From Alphaproteobacteria bacterium (GTDB lineage: Bacteria; Pseudomonadota; Alphaproteobacteria; Elsterales; Elsteraceae), in assembly GCA_013297545.1 (NCBI GenBank), contig JAAFHH010000187.1:1-6393 (forward strand): a stretch of DNA of 6,393 bases, in the 5' to 3' direction. Each line of letters starts with the position of its first letter. Positions within the stretch are counted from its first letter, which is position 1. This document shows, in pieces, positions 1 to 6,393 of this stretch. The translations under genes and the position numbers were made by a program. The notes beneath the pieces were generated by a model, which made no database searches, had not been told where the DNA came from, and was given only the letters and a program-made list of their open reading frames with translations.

Positions 1-237
1 CACCTCACCCAAGCGCACCAGCTGATCGAGGCCCGGCTGCCGGAGACCGGCTGGGTGCTGCCCGCCGGCTACAGCGTCCTCGATACCTATCTGCTGGTGT
101 TCTACCGCTGGGGCAACCGCATGAGCCTCCCCATGCGCACGACGTACCCGCGCTGGACCGCGCACGCCGAGGCAATGCTCGCGCGCGGCGCGGTGCAGCG
201 GGCGCTGGACCGGGAGAGTATCTCGCTCTGGCAGTGA
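1..237 (+). CDS. Glutathione S-transferase-like protein, C-terminal end (5' truncated)
   Basis: The left edge of the window cuts this gene, leaving the last 78 codons in frame 1, ended by TGA at 235-237. The visible part is an all-helical C-terminal domain of the glutathione S-transferase fold. The key stretch is GYSVLDTYLLVFYRWGNR (visible residues 23-40). It matches the conserved helix of bacterial GSTs in which an Asp, here D28, caps the helix, followed by YL and an RW pair. The N-terminal thioredoxin-like domain that binds glutathione is outside the window, so catalytic class and activity cannot be judged. A GTG at 55 opens the longest in-window reading frame, but the reading frame and family similarity continue upstream of it, so it is not taken as the start. 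It converges on the GH31 gene with a single base between the two stop codons. It has no evident functional link to the sugar operon. Confidence 0.8.
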   Translation, partial: HLTQAHQLIEARLPETGWVLPAGYSVLDTYLLVFYRWGNRMSLPMRTTYPRWTAHAEAMLARGAVQRALDRESISLWQ

Positions 238-238
238 C

Positions 239-2380
239 CTAACCCGGCCGGTGTCGGACCGGCACGCCGGCCGGCAGGTCCTGCGGCCAGCCGCGGTGGG
301 TGCCGTAGGCCCAGACTTCCTCGATCTCCCCGCCGTGTGGGATGAGGCCGGTATGCGCCACCACCGGACCCAGCGGGATCGTCGCCCCATCGCGGGCGAA
401 CACCGGGAAGCGGTCGAGCGGCAGGGCGAGGCGCACCGTGCGGCTGCCCTCATAGGGCTCGCCGGTGAGAAAATCGTACCAGCGCCCGCTCGGCAGGTAG
501 ACGTCGACGATGCCGCCGGGCGCGGTGATCGGTGCCACCAACAGGTCTTCGCCGCAGAAGAACTGGGTGTCGAAGCTGTGGCATTCGGGCTCATCCGGGC
601 AGGCGAGCACCATGGCGCGCATGACCGGCAGACCCGTCTCAGCCGCTGCCTGGCCTGCCCGCATCAGGTAGGGGATCAGGCGCATGCGCAGCTTGAACCA
701 ATCCCGGCAGATCGCTTCTGCATCCGGCCCAAAGCCCCAGGGTTCGCGCACGCCAATGCCGTGGAAGCGGAAGTGGGAGGCGAACACGCCGGCTTGCACC
801 CAGCGCACATAGAGCTCCGCACTCGGCTGCTCCGCGCCATAGAAGCCGCCGATATCGGTCGCGTGGTAGGCGCCACCCGACAGGCCCCAGCTAAGCCCAC
901 CGCGGATCGAGCCAATCAGCCCACCCCAATCGCTCTGCGGATCGCCACCCCAGTGCACTGGGTAGCGGTGATTGCCAACCCAGGCCGAGCGCCCCCACAC
1001 CATCGCTGGCTCGTGCGGGCGGTATTCCTGCGTCGCCTCGAACACTGCCTTGTTGTAAAGGAAGGTGTAGACATTGTGCAGGCGCTTGCCAGTATCACCG
1101 TTGAAGGCGACCACGCCGTCCGGGATCTGTTCGCCGAAATCGGTCTTCATCACATCGACCCCGCCCTGTAGCAGCGGGCCGTGCAGGTCCTGCCAGAAGC
1201 GGTAAGCTTCTGGATTGGTGAAGTCGATCATCGCGGAGGTTGGCAGCGGCGTCAGCACGCTGCCGAATGGGCCTGGGTCCCAGTGATAGGCGTAGGGCTG
1301 GCCGGTCTTGATGTCTTTGAGGAAGTAGCCCTTGTCCGCAAGCTCTTGGAAGCGCGGGTTGGTCAGCGAGACCAACGGGTATTCCCAGTTACAGATGTGG
1401 TAGCCCTGGGCTTTCAGTTCCGCCAGCACGATGCCCGGGTTCGGGTAGCGCGCGGGGTCCCATTCGAGCAGGCAGCGCGACGTGGTCTCGAGCCAGGCGC
1501 GGCCATCGAAGGTGATGACATCGCAGGGGAAATCGCGATCGCGCAGTTCCTTCGCCGCCGCCAAGGTCTCTTCGGCCGTGCGGTAGTAGGCGCGGCTTGC
1601 CCACACGCCAAAGCTCCACACCGGCGGCACCGGCGGCTTGCCGACCAGGGCGGTAAACCGGTCCAGCACTTCGGCTGGCGTGCCGCCGACAATCAGGAAT
1701 GCGTCGAGGGAGGTATCCTCCACCTCGACCGCATAGGTGCGGTTCGACCAGGCCCCGTCGCCGAGGTGATGGACCACCCGCGCCGGCGTGTTGAGGAACA
1801 GGCCCCAGCCGAGCTTGCCATCGACCCCCGGCGTCCACACAAACGGCACGTTCTTATAGGCAAGTTCGGTGTTCACCCCGAGGGCATCTTCGACCTGGCT
1901 GATCGCGACACCGCCGCGCTTGTCGAGCCGGCCGAACTTCTCGCCCAGGCCATAGAGCGACGCCCGGCCATCAAGTGCCAGCGAGAGCAGCCAGCGGCTG
2001 CCATCGGTGTGGCGGGCCAGCGCCGGCAGCCGGGTCCAGCCGCGAAAGTGCTGGTCCGTGATCGTCTGCAGCACCGGGCTGCCGAAATAGCTGAGATCAA
2101 AGCGGGTCGGCTGGCTGGTCACCTTCAGCGCCAACGACCCAACGCTGACCATAACGCCCGCATCGATCGGGCGCGCCGAGATCGGGCTGTCGCTCAGGCC
2201 ATCGGCCAGCAAGCCATAGTCCGGCAGGTCGCGCGGGCCGATGCGCAGGCGCACGACCCCGAGCCACGGGGTGGTCACCTCCAGGTCGCCCAGCGAGGTG
2301 CCAAGCGTGACCGATGTATCGCTGGTCGCGGACACTTGCGCGCCGTCCGCGATCACCCAGTCCGCGGCTGAAAATGCCAT
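239..2380 (-). CDS. GH31 family alpha-glycosidase, YicI/alpha-xylosidase-like, cytoplasmic
   Basis: This 713-residue protein is a retaining alpha-glycosidase of family GH31 (E. coli YicI is 772). The order is an N-terminal beta-sandwich (about 1-245), a TIM barrel (about 250-575) and C-terminal beta-sandwiches (about 585-713). The nucleophile is D414 in KTDFGE (412-417). The acid/base is D480 in HWGGD (476-480). R464 (GRSAW), D509 (DIGGF) and H540 (FRFHG) fit the family's active-site positions. The lysine two residues before the nucleophile matches YicI. The pocket loop reads FDGRAWLE (291-298), where YicI has FDCFWMK, so specificity may differ. No signal peptide is visible, which suggests hydrolysis of imported sugar in the cytoplasm. 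The ATG at 2380 follows a GGAGGAG ribosome site, 15 bases after the permease stop. Alpha-xylosidase is the best guess; alpha-glucosidase or a related activity remains possible. Confidence 0.9.
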   Translation of the reverse strand: MAFSAADWVIADGAQVSATSDTSVTLGTSLGDLEVTTPWLGVVRLRIGPRDLPDYGLLADGLSDSPISARPIDAGVMVSVGSLALKVTSQPTRFDLSYFGSPVLQTITDQHFRGWTRLPALARHTDGSRWLLSLALDGRASLYGLGEKFGRLDKRGGVAISQVEDALGVNTELAYKNVPFVWTPGVDGKLGWGLFLNTPARVVHHLGDGAWSNRTYAVEVEDTSLDAFLIVGGTPAEVLDRFTALVGKPPVPPVWSFGVWASRAYYRTAEETLAAAKELRDRDFPCDVITFDGRAWLETTSRCLLEWDPARYPNPGIVLAELKAQGYHICNWEYPLVSLTNPRFQELADKGYFLKDIKTGQPYAYHWDPGPFGSVLTPLPTSAMIDFTNPEAYRFWQDLHGPLLQGGVDVMKTDFGEQIPDGVVAFNGDTGKRLHNVYTFLYNKAVFEATQEYRPHEPAMVWGRSAWVGNHRYPVHWGGDPQSDWGGLIGSIRGGLSWGLSGGAYHATDIGGFYGAEQPSAELYVRWVQAGVFASHFRFHGIGVREPWGFGPDAEAICRDWFKLRMRLIPYLMRAGQAAAETGLPVMRAMVLACPDEPECHSFDTQFFCGEDLLVAPITAPGGIVDVYLPSGRWYDFLTGEPYEGSRTVRLALPLDRFPVFARDGATIPLGPVVAHTGLIPHGGEIEEVWAYGTHRGWPQDLPAGVPVRHRPG
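244..274. terminator. GC-rich inverted repeat at the convergent gene junction, possible terminator
   Basis: Two copies of the self-complementary octamer CCGGCCGG lie at 244-251 and 267-274. Read as + strand RNA, the pairing extends inward by a G-U, a G-C and a U-A pair, giving an 11-pair stem with a 9-base loop at 255-263. An alternative inner stem (251-256 with 260-265) is also possible. The structure starts 6 bases after the glutathione S-transferase stop codon and lies inside the last codons of the opposing GH31 gene. There is no following T tract on either strand, so it is not a classical intrinsic terminator. It may stop or pause transcription, or simply protect the 3' end. Confidence 0.3.
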
Positions 2381-2384
2381 CCCA

Positions 2385-2391
2385 CTCCTCC
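2385..2391 (-). promoter_or_regulatory. Ribosome binding site of the GH31 gene
   Basis: GGAGGAG on the minus strand lies 4 bases before the ATG at 2380-2378. It occupies most of the short gap after the upstream permease stop (TAG at 2398-2396). It is a near-perfect anti-16S match, fixes the GH31 start and suggests efficient translation of the last gene of the operon. Confidence 0.75.
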
Positions 2392-2395
2392 GGTG

Positions 2396-3262
2396 CTAAC
2401 CCTTGACGCCGCCTGCGGTCAGGCCGCTGACCACCCGTTCCTGGAAGATCACGATGACAATCGCAATCGGCACGATCGCGACAATCAACGCCGCCGAGAT
2501 GATCGGCCACGGGAACGCGAACTCACCCTGATACAAGGTGATGCCCACCGGCAAGGTCCGCATCTGCATGGAGGAGGTGAAGGAGAGGGCGAGCAAGAAC
2601 TCGTCCCAGGCATTGACAAAGCTGATGATCCCGGCCGTGAACACGCCGGGTGCGGTCAGCGGCAGCACGACCTTGAACAAAGCGCCAAGGCGCGTGCAGC
2701 CATCGATCATCGCCGCGTTCTCAAGATCGCGCGGGATCGCGTTGAAGAAGCTGACCAGGATCAGAATACACACGGGCAGATTGAGCACCGTGTACGGCAG
2801 TACCAGGGCGGCATAGGTGTTCAACAGGCCGAGCGCGCGCATGGTCTGGAACAGCGGCACCATCAAGCTGATCAGTGGGAACATCGACACCGCGACGATC
2901 ACCGACAGCACGACATTCTTGAACCGAATGCGCAGCCGCGAAATCGCGTAAGCCGCAAGCGCACTCACCACCAAGGTGAGGATTGTCGAGAGGGCTGCGA
3001 CCACCACGGAATTGAAGAAGAACCGCGCCAAGGGCTGGGCGGCAAACGCCGTCAGATAGTTCTGGAATGTCGGATCGACCGGCAGGTAGGTGATCGGCAC
3101 CCGGGTCAATTCACCTTCGGTTTTGAGCGAGGTGAGCAGGACCCAGAGAGCCGGAAACATGCCGTTGACCACGACGGCCGCACCGGCGGCGATCAGCCAA
3201 ATCCGACTGACCTTGTCTTCGGCTTCGCCATGGGCGGTGGGTGCGGGGGCTGCAGCGCTCAT
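2396..3262 (-). CDS. Carbohydrate ABC transporter permease, MalG/UgpE type
   Basis: This 288-residue inner-membrane protein is one of the two channel subunits of a CUT1-type sugar importer. Hydrophobicity suggests six membrane segments at roughly 20-45, 82-107, 116-138, 149-173, 204-228 and 254-274. The cytoplasmic EAA loop, which docks on the ATPase, is ENAAMIDGCTRLGALFKVV followed by LP (181-201), with the conserved Ala-Ala, Asp-Gly and Leu-Pro positions. The C-terminus ends GLTAGGVKG, the usual ending of MalG-type subunits. The ATG overlaps the stop of the preceding permease as ATGA (3262-3259), so the two permeases are probably translationally coupled, as expected for partners that assemble one to one. 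A ribosome site, AAGGAG at 3275-3270, lies inside the upstream coding end with 7-base spacing. Length and motifs are normal for the family. The sugar cannot be read from the sequence. Confidence 0.95.
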   Translation of the reverse strand: MSAAAPAPTAHGEAEDKVSRIWLIAAGAAVVVNGMFPALWVLLTSLKTEGELTRVPITYLPVDPTFQNYLTAFAAQPLARFFFNSVVVAALSTILTLVVSALAAYAISRLRIRFKNVVLSVIVAVSMFPLISLMVPLFQTMRALGLLNTYAALVLPYTVLNLPVCILILVSFFNAIPRDLENAAMIDGCTRLGALFKVVLPLTAPGVFTAGIISFVNAWDEFLLALSFTSSMQMRTLPVGITLYQGEFAFPWPIISAALIVAIVPIAIVIVIFQERVVSGLTAGGVKG

Positions 3263-4173
3263 TCCTTGTCTCCTTGAATGATGCGCAGGTAGACGACGGT
3301 GGCAACCAGACTGACCAGGAACATCAGCATCGCAAGGGCGGAGCCATAACCAAAGTCCAGGAAGTCGATCGTCGTCTTGTGGATGTACATCGCCAAGGTC
3401 TCGGTGGTGCCACCAGGGCCACCGCCGGTCATAGCGTAGGGAATGTCAAAGGTTTGGATCGCCGTGATCGTACGAAACACCAGCGCCACGACAATCGACG
3501 GCATCAGCATCGGCAGCGTGATCTTCCAGAAACACTGCCAGGGTGTGGCACCATCCACACGCGCCGCCTCATAGAGGTTGCGCGGGATGGTCTGCAAGCC
3601 GGCGAGCAGGATCATCGCCATGAAGCTGGAGGATTTCCAGATGATGACCAGACAGATGGTGGCGAACGCCAGGTTCGGCTCCGTGCCCCACAGCACCTTG
3701 CCGATGCCGAAGCGGGCCAAGATGTCGTTCACCAAGCCATAGTCGTAGTTGAAGAACCAGCGAAAGATCAGGCCCGCGAACACCAAAGGCAGCGCCCAGG
3801 GCAGCAGCAGGGCCAACCGTGTGGGCCAGCGGTGCTTGAACGGTAAGTTGGCGAGCAGAGCAAGGCCAAGGCCAACCACCAGCGCACCCGGCACCGTGAT
3901 CACCGTGATCAGCACGGTGTTGTAAACCGCTTCCCAGAACTTCGGATCGTCGGTCAGCGCGTAGATGTAATGCTCGAAGCCGATGAACTGCGGCACGGCA
4001 TTGGGCAGGTTCATGCGCCAATCGAACAGGCTGATATAGACCAGCCGGCCGACGGGATAGACCACGATCAAGCAGAGCAGAAATGCCGTCGGCAGCAGCA
4101 TCAACGTGCCGAGCGTGCCTTCGGACAGATCGCCAAGACTGCGTCGAACCGGCTTGGGGGCAGTGTTCGCCAT
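3259..4173 (-). CDS. Carbohydrate ABC transporter permease, MalF/UgpA type
   Basis: This is the second channel subunit of the sugar importer, 304 residues when started at the ATG at 4173. Likely membrane segments are about 22-48, 85-108, 118-140, 168-190, 222-243 and 277-298. The EAA loop, EAARVDGATPWQCFWKITLP (202-221), has the classic spacing for docking to the ATPase. MTGGGPGGTTETL (248-260) is a hallmark of MalF/UgpA-type subunits. An in-frame TTG at 4206 would add 11 residues. I prefer the ATG because GAGGG (4182-4178) precedes it, while the TTG has no ribosome site and falls in the loop of a predicted hairpin. The gene follows the binding-protein gene by 58 bases, the widest gap in this operon, and overlaps the next permease by 4. 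The family assignment is firm; the substrate is unknown. Confidence 0.94.
   Translation of the reverse strand: MANTAPKPVRRSLGDLSEGTLGTLMLLPTAFLLCLIVVYPVGRLVYISLFDWRMNLPNAVPQFIGFEHYIYALTDDPKFWEAVYNTVLITVITVPGALVVGLGLALLANLPFKHRWPTRLALLLPWALPLVFAGLIFRWFFNYDYGLVNDILARFGIGKVLWGTEPNLAFATICLVIIWKSSSFMAMILLAGLQTIPRNLYEAARVDGATPWQCFWKITLPMLMPSIVVALVFRTITAIQTFDIPYAMTGGGPGGTTETLAMYIHKTTIDFLDFGYGSALAMLMFLVSLVATVVYLRIIQGDKE
3270..3275 (-). promoter_or_regulatory. Ribosome binding site of the MalG-type permease, inside the upstream gene
   Basis: AAGGAG on the minus strand lies 7 bases before the ATG at 3262, within the final codons of the MalF-type permease. Together with the ATGA stop/start overlap it supports both the chosen start and coupled translation of the two permeases. 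Confidence 0.65.
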
Positions 4174-4177
4174 TGGA

Positions 4178-4182
4178 CCCTC
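4178..4182 (-). promoter_or_regulatory. Ribosome binding site that decides the MalF-type permease start
   Basis: GAGGG on the minus strand lies 4 bases before the ATG at 4173. Spacing is slightly short, but it is the only purine-rich match near a possible start, so it favours 4173 over the upstream TTG at 4206. Confidence 0.5.
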
Positions 4183-4191
4183 GGTAGAACC

Positions 4192-4218
4192 CCGCGACCG
4201 ACGCAAGGCCGGCCGCGG
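4192..4218 (-). promoter_or_regulatory. Intercistronic RNA hairpin between binding-protein and permease genes
   Basis: On the minus-strand transcript, CCGCGGCCGGC (4218-4208) pairs with GTCGGTCGCGG (4202-4192) around a 5-base loop (4207-4203). All 11 positions pair, nine as Watson-Crick and two as G-U. The two G-U pairs would be A-C mismatches in RNA from the other strand, so the structure fits the operon's own transcript. It starts 13 bases after the binding-protein stop codon. No U tract follows, so full termination is unlikely. In sugar ABC operons such as malE-malF, a hairpin at this place protects the 3' end of the binding-protein message and lets that protein be made in excess. That role is inferred here. 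Confidence 0.6.
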
Positions 4219-4231
4219 AGTGTCTAATGGA

Positions 4232-5515
4232 CTAGCGCATCACCCGCTGCAGGCGGGATTCCATTTCCGTCAGGGCTGCTTGCGGCGTCTTGGTGCCGGC
4301 AATCACGCCGTTGACGTTGGTGCGGATGATTTCCGACACTTCCGGATAGCGCGGCGTGACCGGGCGCGAGCGGGCAGTGATGACCACCGGCAGGGCCTGT
4401 TCAAACCACGGGTTGGCGCGCAGCACGTCCGGATCGCGGTAGAGTTCCGGCAGCACCGGCAGGTTGGACGCGTTGATCGCCAAGTGCTTGGAGCCAACAC
4501 CCCCCGCGAGGAACTGCACCAGTGCGGCTGCTTGCGGCTTGTTGCGGCTAAACGACGACACCGCCCACTGCCAGCCACCAATGCAGGTGGCGGATTGGCG
4601 ACCCTGGAAGGTCGGCAGCGGCACGACACCAACACGACCACGCACCTGGCTCTGTTCAGACTGGAACAAGTTCCAGCCGTAGGACCACAGTACCGCCATC
4701 GCGACGTTGCCGTTCTGGAACTGCAGGCGGGTATCGTCGGTGCGCACTTCGGCCGAGTTCGGCGGCGACACGCGGTGGACGCGCATGGCATCCAGCCAGA
4801 ACTGGAACGCACCGCGGCCGGCATCATTGTTCACGGTGACGCGGTTGTTGGCACCGACCAAGTTCCCGCCAAGCTGCCAGAACGGGATCAAGAACGTGCA
4901 GTTGGTGCCCTCAATGGGTGCGCCCTGGAAGTTCAAGCCCTGCAGGTTCGGGTTGTTCTCACCGGCCAAGATCCGCTTGGCGTGGGCAACAGTTTCTTCC
5001 CAGGTCTTCGGCGGCTGCAGGTTGTACTTCGCCAAGAGATCCGTGCGGTAGTAGAGGAACATCGCATCGGCAAAGGCCGGCAGCGAGACCAGCTTGTTGT
5101 CAACCACGACGGCGTCGGCGTAGCCCGGCAGATAGCGGCGCAGCAGGGTCGCGCGCGGCGTGCCGCCGAGGAACGGGTCCAGCGGCTCGGCCCAACCGGC
5201 GGCAGCGAACTGCGCCGGGCGGATCACGTCGATCAACATGACGTCGATCGCCGGATCGCGGCTGGTCAGCACCGTGGTCAGGTACTGCTGCTGGGCCTCA
5301 GACGTGGCACCGCCAACTTCGATTTCGACGCGCACGCCGGGGTTCTGCTGCTGGAACAGATCCATCAGCGGGCGCATGACGTCGGGGCGCTGCTGGCCGC
5401 CGATGAACACCCGCAAGGTGGTCTGCTGGGCCGCCGCTGGCAGGGCTGCCAGGGCGAGTGGCGCCACAACTGCGGCGGCAGTCGCGGCATGAACAAACGT
5501 ACGTCTCAACATCAT
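4232..5515 (-). CDS. Sugar ABC transporter substrate-binding protein (family 1), exported
   Basis: This 427-residue protein is the periplasmic receptor that captures the sugar and delivers it to the permeases. It opens with a signal peptide: MMLRRTFVHA, then an Ala-rich hydrophobic core to about residue 26, with a likely cut after A29 (AAA before QQTT). The RRTFV stretch resembles a twin-arginine motif, so Tat export is possible. The mature part has the family 1 two-lobe pattern, including YYRTDLLAKYNLQPPKTWEE (155-174), a Trp-rich region near 277-287 (LWSYGWNLFQS) and CIGGWQWAVS (311-320). Aromatics there may stack on sugar rings. It contains two cysteines, C206 and C311. The reading frame extends upstream to 5587, but only the ATG pair at 5515 and 5512 follows a strong ribosome site and leads straight into the signal peptide; 5512 is equally possible. 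It lies 28 bases after the ATPase gene. Confidence 0.93.
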   Translation of the reverse strand: MMLRRTFVHAATAAAVVAPLALAALPAAAQQTTLRVFIGGQQRPDVMRPLMDLFQQQNPGVRVEIEVGGATSEAQQQYLTTVLTSRDPAIDVMLIDVIRPAQFAAAGWAEPLDPFLGGTPRATLLRRYLPGYADAVVVDNKLVSLPAFADAMFLYYRTDLLAKYNLQPPKTWEETVAHAKRILAGENNPNLQGLNFQGAPIEGTNCTFLIPFWQLGGNLVGANNRVTVNNDAGRGAFQFWLDAMRVHRVSPPNSAEVRTDDTRLQFQNGNVAMAVLWSYGWNLFQSEQSQVRGRVGVVPLPTFQGRQSATCIGGWQWAVSSFSRNKPQAAALVQFLAGGVGSKHLAINASNLPVLPELYRDPDVLRANPWFEQALPVVITARSRPVTPRYPEVSEIIRTNVNGVIAGTKTPQAALTEMESRLQRVMR

Positions 5516-5519
5516 GGTT

Positions 5520-5526
5520 CCTCCCC
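5520..5526 (-). promoter_or_regulatory. Ribosome binding site of the binding-protein gene
   Basis: GGGGAGG on the minus strand lies 4 bases before the ATG at 5515 and 7 bases before the ATG at 5512. It rules out the long upstream extension of the reading frame. It sits in a small inverted repeat, TTCCT (5531-5527) with AGGAA (5522-5518) around a 4-base loop, which could slightly limit its access. Confidence 0.6.
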
Positions 5527-5543
5527 AGGAAGAGTGTGCGGCA

Positions 5544-6393
<850 letters not shown>

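Noticed and set aside
150..195. Imperfect GC-rich repeat within the glutathione S-transferase end as a terminator for the minus-strand operon
   Set aside because: Only a 4-pair core (CGAG/CTCG) pairs cleanly; the rest needs mismatches, and no T tract follows on the minus strand.
251..2371. Two long + strand open frames (251-1171 and 1181-2371) opposite the GH31 gene
   Set aside because: They are antisense to a clearly conserved enzyme. Their translations are rich in Arg, His, Gln and Ala with no recognisable domain, as expected for antisense frames in GC-rich DNA.
239..2380. GH31 enzyme as a sulfoquinovosidase (smoI/yihQ type)
   Set aside because: The gene neighbourhood fits, but the sulfoquinovose-binding set known from YihQ (Gln before the Asp-Trp, then Arg-x-x-Trp) is not seen. 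Here Phe291 precedes the Asp, and the nearby Arg302 is followed by Cys-Leu-Leu. No sulfolytic genes are in the window. The comparison is from memory of the motif, not an alignment run.
2393..3846. + strand open frames opposite the two permeases (2393-3277 and 3241-3846)
   Set aside because: Their translations are strongly His, Gln, Asp and Arg rich, which is what antisense of membrane-protein codons gives. No independent coding evidence is visible.

Overview
The window is GC-rich, protein-dense DNA that most resembles an alphaproteobacterial chromosome. That placement is an inference from overall composition, the Ala-rich signal peptide and the style of the transporter genes; no marker gene is present. 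One gene end lies on the + strand (1-237). Everything else is a tightly packed minus-strand block that reads leftward from the right edge. No tRNA, rRNA, CRISPR array, insertion sequence or phage gene was seen, and no stretch over 60 bases lacks a gene.

In transcription order the minus-strand block is: an ABC ATPase of the MalK/UgpC type (5544-6393, its first part beyond the right edge); a periplasmic sugar-binding protein (4232-5515); a MalF/UgpA-type permease (3259-4173); a MalG/UgpE-type permease (2396-3262); and a GH31 alpha-glycosidase of the YicI alpha-xylosidase kind (239-2380). The gaps are 28, 58, -4 and 15 bases, so these five genes almost certainly form one operon whose promoter is off the right edge. 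The block ends one base from the stop of a convergent glutathione S-transferase-like gene.

Together they make a complete import-and-cleave route. The binding protein captures an alpha-linked di- or oligosaccharide in the periplasm, two permeases and the ATPase bring it in, and the GH31 enzyme, which has no signal peptide, cleaves it in the cytoplasm. The sugar is not identified. The GH31 catalytic residues are intact, but its pocket loop differs from E. coli YicI and lacks the residues expected of a sulfoquinovosidase.

Beyond the genes, the clearest extra signals are a strong RNA hairpin in the only sizeable gap of the operon, between the binding-protein and first permease genes, and a GC-rich inverted repeat at the convergent junction. 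This looks like an accessory carbohydrate-utilisation operon of a familiar type. I do not see evidence for an unprecedented system; the open question is the substrate.
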